Below, piece by piece: positions 34,071-42,776 of a stretch of 64,000 nucleotides of DNA; the stretch's first letter is position 1, and each line of letters opens with the position of its first letter. A program made the position numbers and the translations under genes. The stretch comes from Lysobacter helvus (GTDB taxonomy: Bacteria > Pseudomonadota > Gammaproteobacteria > Xanthomonadales > Xanthomonadaceae). The notes below the pieces were generated by a model, which was not told where the DNA came from, did not search any database, and worked only from the letters and a program-made list of their open reading frames with translations. The DNA lies in assembly GCF_018406645.1 (NCBI RefSeq), contig NZ_AP024546.1, positions 868,001 through 932,000 on the forward strand, written 5' to 3'.

Positions 34071-37000
34071 GCGGAACTCCCGTCGGTCAACGCGAAGGCG
34101 GCGGCGAGCGATCGACGCATCGCCTCCCGCGAGAAGCGCGCAGCGGCGAACGCGACGCCGGCGCGCGCACGCGCGAGCCACAGCGCGTCGTCGTCGAGGA
34201 GCGCGAGGATCGCATCGGCCATGGCGTCGGGGGCATCGACGACGCTGCATGCGGCGTCGACGCCATCCAGGCCCTGCGCGCCGACGGTCGTGGTGACCAG
34301 CGGCAGGCCGAGTTGCAGCGCTTCGACGACCTTGCTCTTCACGCCCGCGCCGAATCGCAGCGGCACCACGGCCACGCGCGCGTTGCGATAGCGCGCCTGC
34401 AGCGCCTCGTCCGAAACATAGCCGGTGACTTCGACGCGGTCGCCTGCGAGCGCACGCACGTCATCGGTCGGATTGGAGCCCACGAGCGCCAGGCGCAGGT
34501 CGGGGCGGCGCGCCCAAACGCGCGGCATGATTTCCGACACCAGCCAGTGCGCCGCGTCGACGTTCGGCGGATGGCCGAAGCCGGCGACGAACACCAGGTC
34601 GCGCCGATCGCCCACCGACACCGGCGCTTCGAAGCGATCGTAGGCGTAGGGCACGACGGACATCGCGGACACGCCGGGCTCCAGGCCCGCGACGTCGCGC
34701 GCTTCTTCGTCGGAGGGATAGAGCACCACGTCCGACTGCCGCCACACGTGGCGTTCCATCGTTTCCATCGCGGTGGCGGCGTCGCCGTCGGTTTCGCCGC
34801 GCGCCCGCGCTTCCAGCGCCATGCGGCGGAAATGCAGGTCGTGGCCGTAGTAGACGATGCGTGCGCGCGTGCGGGCGCGGATCTCGGCCAGCACGCCGCT
34901 GGCGATGTGCGGGCGCGAGACGAGCACCGCGGTGAGGCGATCGCCCCACTGCTCGAGCACTTCGCCCAGGCGCCCGGCCCAGTGCGCGCCGTGGAAGACC
35001 TCGATGCCGCGCGCCTGCAGCGCGCGCACGTAGGGCACGTCGTTGTGCAGGTTCTCGGGCCAGAACTTCACGTGGCAGCCAAGTTCGAGCAGGCGGTCGA
35101 GGAACGCATCCATCGTGCGAGAACCCGCGTCGCGGTCGGGCTGCGGCACGTAGTGGTCGATCACCAGCACCACCGGACCGTCGAACGCGCGGTCGCGCGC
35201 GAGCGGCACGCACTCGGCGTTGGGATAGTGCGCGGCGAGCGTGTCGCGCCAGCGTTCCAGGAATTTCGCCTGGTTGATCGGCTGGTAGGCCTTGATGCCG
35301 CTGCCCGTGTCCGTGCCGTGCGAAACGCCCTCGTGGTGCACGACTTCCGAGAACGGCGTGTAGTACACCTCGAGGCCTTCGGCGCGCACGCGGAAGGCGA
35401 GGTCGGAGTCTTCGCAGTAGGCCGGCGCGTAGATCGGATCGAAGCCACCGAGCTTGCGGAACAGTGCGGTGGGGATCATCAGTGCTGCGCCCGAGACGTA
35501 ATCCACCCGGCGCACGTAGTTGAATTCGCTGGCGTCCGGATCCTGCAGGCGCCCGTAGTTCCAGGCCGACCCGTCGCGCCACACGATACCGCCGGCTTCC
35601 TGCAGGCGCCCGTCGGCGAAGACGAGCTTGGAGCCGGCGATCCCGGCGTCGGGATGCGCTTCGAACACGTCGAGCAATGCGTCGAGCCAACCCGGCCGCA
35701 CTTCGGTGTCGTTGTTGAGGAAGACGATGTACTCGCCGCGCGCCAACTGCTGCGCCTGGTTGCACGAGCGCAGGAAGCCCATGTTGGCGGGGTTGGCCAC
35801 GTAGCGCAGGCCGGTGATCCCGCGCAGGCGCTCGATCTCCGCGTCGCCGGAGGCGTCCTCGATCACGATGACCTCGAAGCTCGCGCGGCCGCCTGCCACC
35901 TGCAGCGAATGCAGGCACGCCAGCGTGTGGGCGAACTGGCCGTAGGCCGGGATGACCACCGAGAACTTCGGGGATTCCGGCCGCACGAACACCAGGTCGT
36001 CGACCGAGACGCTGCGCGGGAGCGCGCCGATGCGTTCGGGCGGCTCGGGCAGCGCGATCGGCGCCAGCTTGCGGCCCCGCAGCAGCGACACCGCGCGGCG
36101 CAGCCACGTGGTCGCGCGCCACGACGTTGACGCCAGCAGGCCTTCGGCGATCGCACGCAGGTCGCGGGCGTGCCGTTCCTGTTCCAGGCCCTGGCGCTGC
36201 ACCTGCATGCGCAATTCCACTTCCGCGTCGAAGGCCTTGCGGAAGCGGCTCGCGCCCTCCTGCAGGGCGTGGCGCACGTCGCGCAGTTCCAGTTCGAGTT
36301 CCAGCGCGCGTCGCTTGACGAAGGCATGCCGCGCGCGTTCCTGCGCGACTTCGGCCTCCAGCGATTGCGCCCAGCGCGTGCGCTCGTCGATCAAGGCATC
36401 GCGCGATTGCGCCACGCGGGCGTGTTCTTCCAGTTCGGTCGACAGCGACAGCGCCCAGCGCGTGCGCTCGTCATGTTCGGCCTGGAGCTTCCCGAAGTCG
36501 GCGCGCTCGCGCGCCATGTCCTGGTCGAGTTGCTGCGCCCAGGCGGCGAGGTCTTCGTGGCGCGCATACAGGTCGATGCGCGCGTCGTCGTACACGGACG
36601 CCGGCAGCGTCGGCACGGCATCCGCGCGCGCGGCGCACACGGCCATGAAATATTTCACGTCGCCCGGCGAGGCCGTGCGCTCGGCGACGTCGTCGCCGTC
36701 GGCGCGGAACGCGGTGTACGCAGCGCTCGCACCCTCCATCGGGACGAGCATGGACACGGAGGCCATGCGCTGCGCGTGGTAGTGCCGCGCGGGGAAATGC
36801 GGGGCGAGCAACGCGTCGAGCTCGTCGAAGTACAGCTCGCGCACGTGGAATTCGTTGTGGAAGCCGCGGCGATCGGAATAGACCGCGCGGTTGGGGGACG
36901 ACAGCACGAGGAAGCCGTCCGGCCGGAGCACGCGCCGCAATTCGGCGACCATGCGCGCCTGCAGGTCGGCATCGATGTGCTCGATCGTCTCGAACGAGAT

Positions 37001-37303
37001 GATGGCGTCGAACGTCGCGTCCGCGAACGGCAATGCCGCAGCGCTGGCCTCGGTGAATTCCACGCGTCCCGCGGCGCCGTAGCGTTCGCGCGCATGGCGC
37101 ACGGCATCGGCGGAAATATCGACGCCCTGCACGTGCGCGGCCGAACGCGCGAGCAGCGCCGAGCCGTAGCCTTCGCCGCACGCGACGTCGAGCACGCGCA
37201 GGCCGGCGACCGCGCGGTTGCACCACACGTAGCGATGCCAGTGTTCCAGGCTCAGTTCGCCCAGCTCGCCGGGGATGAATCGCTCGCCCGTGAACTCCAT
37301 CAT
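34067..37303 (-). CDS. Trifunctional methyltransferase / coiled-coil / double glycosyltransferase
   Basis: A 1078-residue cytoplasmic fusion. Residues 1-235 form a class I methyltransferase ([19 protein letters not shown] at about 35, [35 protein letters not shown]). Residues 243-388 are strongly charged and helical, a coiled coil in which DERTRWA(L/Q)SL occurs twice about 31 residues apart. Residues 443-700 form a GT2 transferase ([33 protein letters not shown]). Residues 715-1075 form a GT4-type transferase ([29 protein letters not shown]). It lies between wzt and hddA with four-base overlaps on both sides. The start at 37303 is where the wzt stop is overlapped; a longer in-frame stretch (to 38569) is antisense to nothing conserved. 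It resembles WbdD-type methyltransferase/coiled-coil rulers, but with transferases in place of the kinase. Confidence 0.85.
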   Translation of the reverse strand: MMEFTGERFIPGELGELSLEHWHRYVWCNRAVAGLRVLDVACGEGYGSALLARSAAHVQGVDISADAVRHARERYGAAGRVEFTEASAAALPFADATFDAIISFETIEHIDADLQARMVAELRRVLRPDGFLVLSSPNRAVYSDRRGFHNEFHVRELYFDELDALLAPHFPARHYHAQRMASVSMLVPMEGASAAYTAFRADGDDVAERTASPGDVKYFMAVCAARADAVPTLPASVYDDARIDLYARHEDLAAWAQQLDQDMARERADFGKLQAEHDERTRWALSLSTELEEHARVAQSRDALIDERTRWAQSLEAEVAQERARHAFVKRRALELELELRDVRHALQEGASRFRKAFDAEVELRMQVQRQGLEQERHARDLRAIAEGLLASTSWRATTWLRRAVSLLRGRKLAPIALPEPPERIGALPRSVSVDDLVFVRPESPKFSVVIPAYGQFAHTLACLHSLQVAGGRASFEVIVIEDASGDAEIERLRGITGLRYVANPANMGFLRSCNQAQQLARGEYIVFLNNDTEVRPGWLDALLDVFEAHPDAGIAGSKLVFADGRLQEAGGIVWRDGSAWNYGRLQDPDASEFNYVRRVDYVSGAALMIPTALFRKLGGFDPIYAPAYCEDSDLAFRVRAEGLEVYYTPFSEVVHHEGVSHGTDTGSGIKAYQPINQAKFLERWRDTLAAHYPNAECVPLARDRAFDGPVVLVIDHYVPQPDRDAGSRTMDAFLDRLLELGCHVKFWPENLHNDVPYVRALQARGIEVFHGAHWAGRLGEVLEQWGDRLTAVLVSRPHIASGVLAEIRARTRARIVYYGHDLHFRRMALEARARGETDGDAATAMETMERHVWRQSDVVLYPSDEEARDVAGLEPGVSAMSVVPYAYDRFEAPVSVGDRRDLVFVAGFGHPPNVDAAHWLVSEIMPRVWARRPDLRLALVGSNPTDDVRALAGDRVEVTGYVSDEALQARYRNARVAVVPLRFGAGVKSKVVEALQLGLPLVTTTVGAQGLDGVDAACSVVDAPDAMADAILALLDDDALWLARARAGVAFAAARFSREAMRRSLAAAFALTDGSSA

Positions 37304-38673
37304 TCCATCGAATCCTGTCGTACCTGGATGTCCAGCATGGGAATGCCCACGAGGCCGAACCGCATCGTTTCGTCCAGCGCGCGGAATTCCAGCGCGTCGT
37401 GGATCCAGTGTTGTTGCGTGTGGTCGTACTGCGTGCCCGACGCCACCGCGGCGTCGATCATGTACGAGCCCGACGGCATGTGCGGCATGCGGAAGCGGAA
37501 GCGCGCGCTCACCATGTCGCCCGCCGCGCCCGCCACCGGCGCGTCCTGGTACACCAGGTACGAGTTGTCGCCGAACAGGCGCTGGCCGAGGCGATCCTTG
37601 ACGTAGAAGCCGAAGATCAGGCCGTCGAGCGGCTCGCCGAGCTTCGCGGTGATCACCAGGTCCACGATTTCGCCGCCTTCGGCGAACAGCACCGGATCGC
37701 CACTGGCCTGCAGCAGGCGCACGCTGACGATCTGCGCCTTGCCGGCGCCGAATTCCAGCCCGGAGCGCTCCGGGTCGAACGCGAAGGTGCGCACCGCGGG
37801 CACGGGCGCGTCGGCCTGCGCACGCACGTCGCGCACGTCGTGGTCGACCGCGTCCGGTGCAATCGCCGGCCTGGACGCCACGACGCGTTCGCCCGCCACG
37901 CGACGGCGCTCCACGACGTGCAGCTCGGCCATGTAGGCCTCCACCACCTCGCGCGCCGAACCGGAGCCGCGCATCGCGCCGTTCTCCAGCCAGATCGCCC
38001 GGTCGCACAGGCCCGTCACTGCGCCGGCATCGTGGCTGACGAACAGCAACGTGCCGCGCTTCTTGAACTCGCGCAGGAAGCGCATGCACTTCTGCGAGAA
38101 GAACGCATCGCCGACCGACAGCGCTTCGTCGATGATCAGCACGTCGGCGTCGACGTGCACGATGACCGCGAAGGCCAGGCGCAGGGCCATGCCGCTGGAA
38201 TAGCTGCGCACGGGCTGGTCGATGAACTCGCCGATGTCGGCGAAGGCCAGGATGTCGTCCAGGCGCCGCGCGGTTTCCTCGCGCGTCAGGCCGTAGATGG
38301 CGGCGTTGAGGTAGACGTTCTCGCGCCCGGTGAACTCGGGGTTGAACCCGCTGCCCAGTTCGAGCAGCGCGGCGACGCGCCCGTGGATCGACACCGAGCC
38401 TTCGGTGGGCGTGAGCGTGCCGGCGATCATCTGCAGCAACGTGGACTTGCCCGAGCCGTTGCGGCCGATGATGCCCATCGTCTCGCCGCGCATCACGTCC
38501 ATGTCGATGCCGCGCAGCGCCCAGAAGTTGCGGAAGAACGTCTTGCGCCGGCCGAACAGGCTCTGCCACAGCCGGTGGGCCGGGCTTTCGTACATGTGGT
38601 ACGCCTTGCCGGCGTTGCGCACGGAAATCGTGAGCGCGCCGGCGGGCGGGGTGTTCGCGCCGTCAAAGGACAT
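37300..38673 (-). CDS. wzt: O-antigen ABC transporter ATPase with C-terminal carbohydrate-binding domain
   Basis: A 457-residue ATPase of the ABC-2 exporter for finished O-polysaccharide. Walker A is [11 protein letters not shown], signature [12 protein letters not shown], Walker [13 protein letters not shown] and switch histidine in LLFVSHD. The N-terminal lead has the Wzt [18 protein letters not shown] segment. From about residue 285 an extra 170-residue domain follows, of the Wzt C-terminal beta-sandwich type (AKIVSVRLL-like [32 protein letters not shown]). In the E. coli O9a system such a domain recognises the terminal modification of the chain. Here the adjacent fusion protein with a methyltransferase could supply that mark. 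It overlaps wzm by 11 bases. Confidence 0.93.
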   Translation of the reverse strand: MSFDGANTPPAGALTISVRNAGKAYHMYESPAHRLWQSLFGRRKTFFRNFWALRGIDMDVMRGETMGIIGRNGSGKSTLLQMIAGTLTPTEGSVSIHGRVAALLELGSGFNPEFTGRENVYLNAAIYGLTREETARRLDDILAFADIGEFIDQPVRSYSSGMALRLAFAVIVHVDADVLIIDEALSVGDAFFSQKCMRFLREFKKRGTLLFVSHDAGAVTGLCDRAIWLENGAMRGSGSAREVVEAYMAELHVVERRRVAGERVVASRPAIAPDAVDHDVRDVRAQADAPVPAVRTFAFDPERSGLEFGAGKAQIVSVRLLQASGDPVLFAEGGEIVDLVITAKLGEPLDGLIFGFYVKDRLGQRLFGDNSYLVYQDAPVAGAAGDMVSARFRFRMPHMPSGSYMIDAAVASGTQYDHTQQHWIHDALEFRALDETMRFGLVGIPMLDIQVRQDSME

Positions 38674-39457
38674 CGGCGAACCCCGTGCGCAGCTTCGCGA
38701 AGATCGCGTGGCCCGCGAAGGCCACCGCCACCGCGCAAACGGTGTAGACGCCGAGGCCGCGCCAATCGGGCAGGTGGCCCCAGATCAGGACTTCGCGCGC
38801 CTGGTCGATGATGAAGGTCAGCGGATTGAGGTGGAACACCCAGCGGTAGCGTTCGGGCACGGAGCCCACGGGCACGATCGCCGACGACAGGAACAGCATC
38901 GCGGTGGCGATCACGCCCACGATCTGCCCGATGTCGCGCAGGAACACGCCGAGCGCCGAGACGATCCAGCCGACCCCGAGCGTGAGCACGAACAGCGGCG
39001 CGAACACGACCGGGAACAGCAGCGCGGTCGGCGGCACGGCTCCCTTGGCGAACCACAGGAGCGCGAGCAGCACCACGGTGTTCATCGCCAGGTGGAACAA
39101 CGCGGAAAACGACATGCTCCAGCCGAGCAGCTCGAGCGGGAACACGACGCGCTTGACGAAGTTGGCGTTGCCCACGATCAGCATCGGCGCGCGCGTGAAG
39201 CATTCGGCGAAGTAGCCGTGCACCACCAGGCCGACGAACAGGATCACCGCGAACTCGAAGGTCGAGCCCGACGCGCCGGGCCAGCGGCTCTTCATGATGT
39301 AGCCGAAGGCCATCGTGTAGACGAGCAGCATCAGGAACGGGCTGATCAGCGACCACAGCAGGCCGAAGTTGGCGCCGCGGTAACGGCCGAGGATCTCGCG
39401 CCGCGTCAGCTCGACCGCAAGCGACCGATGGCGGCCGAAGACATCCAGGATTTCCAT
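38663..39457 (-). CDS. wzm: O-antigen ABC transporter permease
   Basis: A 264-residue inner-membrane permease of the ABC-2 polysaccharide exporter. Six hydrophobic helices are visible, with typical Wzm segments: an N-terminal REILGRYRGANFGLLWSLIS, FAVILFVGLVVHGYFAE, GNANFVKRVVFPLELLG, LGVFLRDIGQIVGV and the late FHLNPLTFIIDQAREVL. With Wzt it exports undecaprenyl-diphosphate-linked O-chains to the periplasmic face. The ATG at 39457 begins 7 bases after the metB stop, so the exporter is transcribed from metB. An in-frame extension to 39520 lies inside metB and is rejected. Confidence 0.93.
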   Translation of the reverse strand: MEILDVFGRHRSLAVELTRREILGRYRGANFGLLWSLISPFLMLLVYTMAFGYIMKSRWPGASGSTFEFAVILFVGLVVHGYFAECFTRAPMLIVGNANFVKRVVFPLELLGWSMSFSALFHLAMNTVVLLALLWFAKGAVPPTALLFPVVFAPLFVLTLGVGWIVSALGVFLRDIGQIVGVIATAMLFLSSAIVPVGSVPERYRWVFHLNPLTFIIDQAREVLIWGHLPDWRGLGVYTVCAVAVAFAGHAIFAKLRTGFADVL

Positions 39458-39464
39458 CGCCGCG

Positions 39465-40634
39465 TTACGACTGCAGCGCCGCGGCGAGGTCGCGTTGCAG
39501 GTCCGCGACGTCTTCGACACCGACGCTCAGGCGCACCAGGTTGTCGAACAGGCCGAGTTGCGCACGACGCTCCGGCGGGATCGAGGCGTGCGTCATGATC
39601 GCGGGATGGTTGACGAGGCTTTCCACGCCGCCCAGCGATTCGGCGAGCGTGAACAGCTGCGTGCGCTCGCAGAAGCGCTTCGCCGCCTCGAGCCCGCCCT
39701 TGACGAAGATCGTGACGATGCCGCCGAAGCCGTCCATCTGCTGCTTCGCCAGCGCGTGGTGCGGGTGCGAGGGCAAGCCCGGGTAGACGACGCGTTCGAT
39801 CGCCGGATGCGATTCGAGCCACTGCGCCAGCGCGAGCGCGTTCTCGCAATGCGCGCGCATGCGCAGGTGCAATGTCTTCAGGCCGCGCAACGCGAGGAAG
39901 CTGTCGAACGGGCCCTGCACCGCGCCGATCGAGTTCTGCAGGAAGGCGAGCTGTTCGGCGAGTTCGGTGTTGTCGCCGACCACGAGGATGCCGCCGACCA
40001 TGTCGGAGTGGCCGTTGAGGTACTTGGTGGCCGAGTGCATGACGATGTCGGCGCCGTGTTCGAGCGGGCGCTGCACCATCGGCGAGGAGAAGGTGTTGTC
40101 GACGACCACCATCAACCCGTGCGCCTTCGCGATCTTCGCGATCGCGGCGATGTCGACGATCTTCAGCAAGGGGTTGGTGGGGGTCTCGATCCACACCATC
40201 TTCGTCTTCGGCGTGATCGCGGCTTCGAACTTGGCCGGATCGGTGAGATCGACCCAGCTGAAGTCCAGGCCCGCCGAGCGGCGGCGCACGCGTTCGAACA
40301 GGCGGAAGGTGCCGCCGTACACGTCGTCCATCGCGATGATGTGGTCGCCGCTGTCGAACAGCTCCAGCAGCGTGGAGGTCGCGGCCAGGCCCGAGCCGAA
40401 CGCGTACCCGCGGGTACCGCCCTCGAGCGCGGCAATGCAGCGCTCGTAGGCGAACCGGGTCGGGTTGTGCGTGCGCGAGTACTCGAACCCCTGGTGCACG
40501 CCGGGGCTGGACTGGGCGTACGTGGACGTGGCGTAGATCGGCGGCATGACCGCCCCGGTGGTCGGGTCGGGCGATTGACCGGCGTGGATCGCCTTGGTGC
40601 CGGGGCCCATGGCGCGCGTGTCCTGCTCTTTCAT
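39465..40634 (-). CDS. metB: Cystathionine gamma-synthase
   Basis: A 389-residue PLP enzyme of the Cys/Met metabolism family, probably cystathionine gamma-synthase (it may also act as a gamma-lyase). The PLP lysine is in MHSATKYLNGHSDMVGG; EYSRTHNPTRFAYERC, the DDVYGGTFRLFE and VRLSVGVEDVADL segments are typical. In Xanthomonas this gene marks the metB border of the LPS locus. It follows cbs on the same strand after 70 bases and is followed by wzm after 7 bases. The ATG at 40634 was chosen; an internal ATG at 40613 (GPGTKAIHAG) is a shorter alternative. Confidence 0.9.
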   Translation of the reverse strand: MKEQDTRAMGPGTKAIHAGQSPDPTTGAVMPPIYATSTYAQSSPGVHQGFEYSRTHNPTRFAYERCIAALEGGTRGYAFGSGLAATSTLLELFDSGDHIIAMDDVYGGTFRLFERVRRRSAGLDFSWVDLTDPAKFEAAITPKTKMVWIETPTNPLLKIVDIAAIAKIAKAHGLMVVVDNTFSSPMVQRPLEHGADIVMHSATKYLNGHSDMVGGILVVGDNTELAEQLAFLQNSIGAVQGPFDSFLALRGLKTLHLRMRAHCENALALAQWLESHPAIERVVYPGLPSHPHHALAKQQMDGFGGIVTIFVKGGLEAAKRFCERTQLFTLAESLGGVESLVNHPAIMTHASIPPERRAQLGLFDNLVRLSVGVEDVADLQRDLAAALQS

Positions 40635-40704
40635 GCGTGGATCCGATGCGAAAAACCGGCGCGATTCTAGCATCGGCGGCTCGCCCGCCCCCCGGGCGAA
40701 TGGG

Positions 40705-42087
40705 CTATTGCACCCGGCGGCGCAACCAGTTCAGCAAGTCGATCCGGGTGATCAGGCCGAGGAACGCGGTGTCCTGGGTCACGATGGCCACGTGGCCGCG
40801 GTCGAACACGGGCAGCAGGGCCTCCACCGGGGAGCGCACGTCGAGGATGTCGAGCTTGGACACCATCGCGGTGGACACCGGGTCGCGGAACTTCGCCTCG
40901 TCGCCGTAGACGTGCAGCAGGACGTCGGATTCGTCGACGATGCCGACGATCTTCTCGCCGTCCATCACGGGCAGCTGGGAGACGTCGTACAGCTTCATGC
41001 GCTGGTAGGCGGTGACCAGCAGGTCGGTCGGCGCCACCACCACGGTGTCCTTGCGCGAGAACGGGCGCAGGATCAGGTCGCGCAGGTCGCCGTGCGTTTC
41101 GCGCTCCAGGAAGCCGTTGTCCAGCATCCAGTAGTCGTTGTACATCTTCGACAGGTACTTGTTGCCGGTGTCGCACACGAAGACGAGCACGCGCTTGGGC
41201 TCGGTCTGCGCGCGGCAATACTTGAGCGCGGCGGCGAGCAGCGTGCCGGTGGAAGAACCGCCGAAGATGCCTTCCTTCTCCAGCAACTCGCGCGCGGTGA
41301 GGAAGCTTTCCTTGTCGGAGATCGCGTAGGCCTGCTTGACGCGCGTGAAGTCGGAGATCGGCGGCAGGAAATCCTCGCCGATGCCTTCGACCATCCAGCT
41401 GGCCGACTTGTCCGACAGCGTGCCGCGGTTGATGTACTCCTCGAGGATCGAACCGACCGGATCGGCCAGCACGAGTTCGGTTTTCGGCGAGTGCTGCGCG
41501 AAGCACCGCGAAAGGCCCGTCATCGTGCCGGAGCTGCCGCAGCCGAAGACGATGGCGTCGAGGTCGCCGCCCATCTGGCGCAGGATTTCCGGGCCGGTGC
41601 CGAATTCGTGCGCGGCCGGGTTGTCGGGGTTGCCGAACTGGTTGATGAAGTACGCGCCGGGCGTTTCGCGCGCGATGCGTTCGGCCATGTCCTGGTAGTA
41701 ATCGGGATGGCCTTTCGCCACGTCGCTGCGCGTCAGCACCACCTGCGCGCCCATCGCCTTGAGGTTGAAGATCTTCTCGCGGCTCATCTTGTCGGGCACG
41801 ACGAGGATCAGCTTGTAGCCCTTCTGCTGCGCGACGAGCGCCAGGCCGATGCCGGTGTTGCCGGCGGTGCCTTCGACGAGCGTGTCGCCGGGCTTGATGT
41901 CACCGCGCTTCTCGGCGGCCTCGATCATCGAGATGCCGATGCGGTCCTTGACCGATCCGCCCGGGTTCTGGCTTTCCAGCTTCAGGAACAGCGTGCACTT
42001 GCCGGTGTCGAGGCGCTGCGCCTGCACGACCGGCGTATCGCCGATCAGTTCGAGGACGGACTGGTGCACGGTGCTGCTGGTGGACAT
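40705..42087 (-). CDS. cbs: Cystathionine beta-synthase
   Basis: A 460-residue PLP enzyme that condenses serine with homocysteine. The N-terminal heme domain of animal CBS is absent; the catalytic core has the PLP lysine in QNPGGSVKDRIG, EGTAGNTGIGLALVA, and GCGSSGTMTGLSRC. The C-terminal part from about residue 340 holds two CBS domains (PLPVMDGEKIVGIVDESD-like and AIVTQDTAFLGLITRIDLL), which often bind adenosyl ligands for regulation. With metB (gamma-synthase/lyase) next to it, transsulfuration in either direction is possible. The protein looks complete. The spacer upstream holds a hairpin that could end the DUF465 transcript. Confidence 0.93.
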   Translation of the reverse strand: MSTSSTVHQSVLELIGDTPVVQAQRLDTGKCTLFLKLESQNPGGSVKDRIGISMIEAAEKRGDIKPGDTLVEGTAGNTGIGLALVAQQKGYKLILVVPDKMSREKIFNLKAMGAQVVLTRSDVAKGHPDYYQDMAERIARETPGAYFINQFGNPDNPAAHEFGTGPEILRQMGGDLDAIVFGCGSSGTMTGLSRCFAQHSPKTELVLADPVGSILEEYINRGTLSDKSASWMVEGIGEDFLPPISDFTRVKQAYAISDKESFLTARELLEKEGIFGGSSTGTLLAAALKYCRAQTEPKRVLVFVCDTGNKYLSKMYNDYWMLDNGFLERETHGDLRDLILRPFSRKDTVVVAPTDLLVTAYQRMKLYDVSQLPVMDGEKIVGIVDESDVLLHVYGDEAKFRDPVSTAMVSKLDILDVRSPVEALLPVFDRGHVAIVTQDTAFLGLITRIDLLNWLRRRVQ

Positions 42088-42182
42088 CGTGGATCCCGCG
42101 TGCGGCCGCGAACGTGCGGCGGAGCGGGCGATTATCCGTCGGGGCGCACGCGAAAGTCAGCGTGCGATTCGATGCCACCGCA

Positions 42183-42217
42183 GGCGGTGCCGGCTGGACG
42201 AGGACGCCGGCACCGCC
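42183..42217 (-). terminator. 12-base-pair hairpin between DUF465 gene and cbs
   Basis: Perfect arms GGCGGTGCCGGC (42183-42194) and GCCGGCACCGCC (42206-42217) enclose an 11-base loop, 26 bases past the DUF465 stop on the minus strand. No T-run follows, so it is a candidate weak or Rho-assisted terminator. Confidence 0.4.
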
Positions 42218-42242
42218 CGCGACGGTGTGGTTGCGGCCGGGG

Positions 42243-42458
42243 TCAGTGTTCCCGGTCGTAAAGGCTGGTCAGTCGATCCTTCGCAGCGAGCTTTTCGCGC
42301 TTCATCTTCTGCAGGGTCAGGTCGTCGACGGGGAGCACGCCGAGTTCGGCGTCGAGTACCTGCTTGTCGAGTTCCTTGTGGCGCTGGTACAGGCTCTTGA
42401 ACTCGGGGTTGCCCTTGATCAATGCCTCGAGTTCCGCCTGTGGTTGCCCTTCGAACAT
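42243..42458 (-). CDS. DUF465 (YdcH-like) small protein
   Basis: A 71-residue soluble, highly charged helical protein of the DUF465 family (YdcH). It matches the family in ALIKGNPEFKSLYQRHKELD, and in LKKEKLAAKDRL-like KMKREKLAAKDRLTSL near the end. Function is unknown; family members are common in proteobacteria and often abundant. The ATG at 42458 is preceded by a very good Shine-Dalgarno (AAGAGGAGG) which fixes the start. The frame stays open upstream to 42608 but that stretch is out of character. A possible small ORF ends 16 bases before this start. Confidence 0.85.
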   Translation of the reverse strand: MFEGQPQAELEALIKGNPEFKSLYQRHKELDKQVLDAELGVLPVDDLTLQKMKREKLAAKDRLTSLYDREH

Positions 42459-42474
42459 GGTCAGCCTCCTCTTG

Positions 42475-42627
42475 CTACTGCATGAAAACGCGAACGCCCC
42501 GGGCCGGGTGGCACGGGGCGTCCAGGAGTTCGATCGGGATGGCGCGAGCGGCGCGCGGAGCCTGCATCCGGGCGCCCGCGCCGGAAAGTCCGGCCGCGCG
42601 CTCCTCATCTGCAGGTGTCTGGGTCAT
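42475..42627 (-). CDS. Possible 50-residue small protein upstream of the DUF465 gene
   Basis: The 318-base gap between the OmpA-like gene and the DUF465 gene contains one small frame with ATG (42627) and TAG (42475-42477). It would encode a 50-residue protein ending in IPIELLDAPCHPARGVRVFM plus a final Gln, with a GGAAGG sequence just before the ATG, albeit 3 bases away. About three quarters of its codons end in G or C, below nearby genes. The stop sits 16 bases before the DUF465 ATG, as if in an operon. I do not recognise it. Inside it, ACGCCCCG and CGGGGCGT could pair as a hairpin. The rest of the gap shows nothing clear. Confidence 0.35.
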   Translation of the reverse strand: MTQTPADEERAAGLSGAGARMQAPRAARAIPIELLDAPCHPARGVRVFMQ

Positions 42628-42776
42628 CGGCCTTCCGTTTCGAATCGGCCGAGCGAGGGTGCGCTCGGGAGTTCGACGCTACTCCTCCGCCGGTGGCTCG
42701 GCAAGGGCGCCGACGCCGATCCGCAGGGTTTCGCCGACGTTCGGCAACGCAGCGTCAAGCCATTGAAAAGAAAAGG

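Noticed and set aside
37304-38569. N-terminal extension of the fusion glycosyltransferase by 422 codons
   Set aside because: This part is simply another frame of wzt. The methyltransferase domain begins right at the ATGA junction with the wzt stop.
22493-42087. Signs of recent mobile-element insertion in the O-antigen locus
   Set aside because: I found no transposase fragments, terminal inverted repeats or frameshifted genes, and base composition by eye is like that of the flanks; I could not compute it.
42459-42608. Upstream extension of the DUF465 frame
   Set aside because: DUF465 proteins start at MFEG-type N termini and a very strong ribosome-binding site precedes the ATG at 42458.
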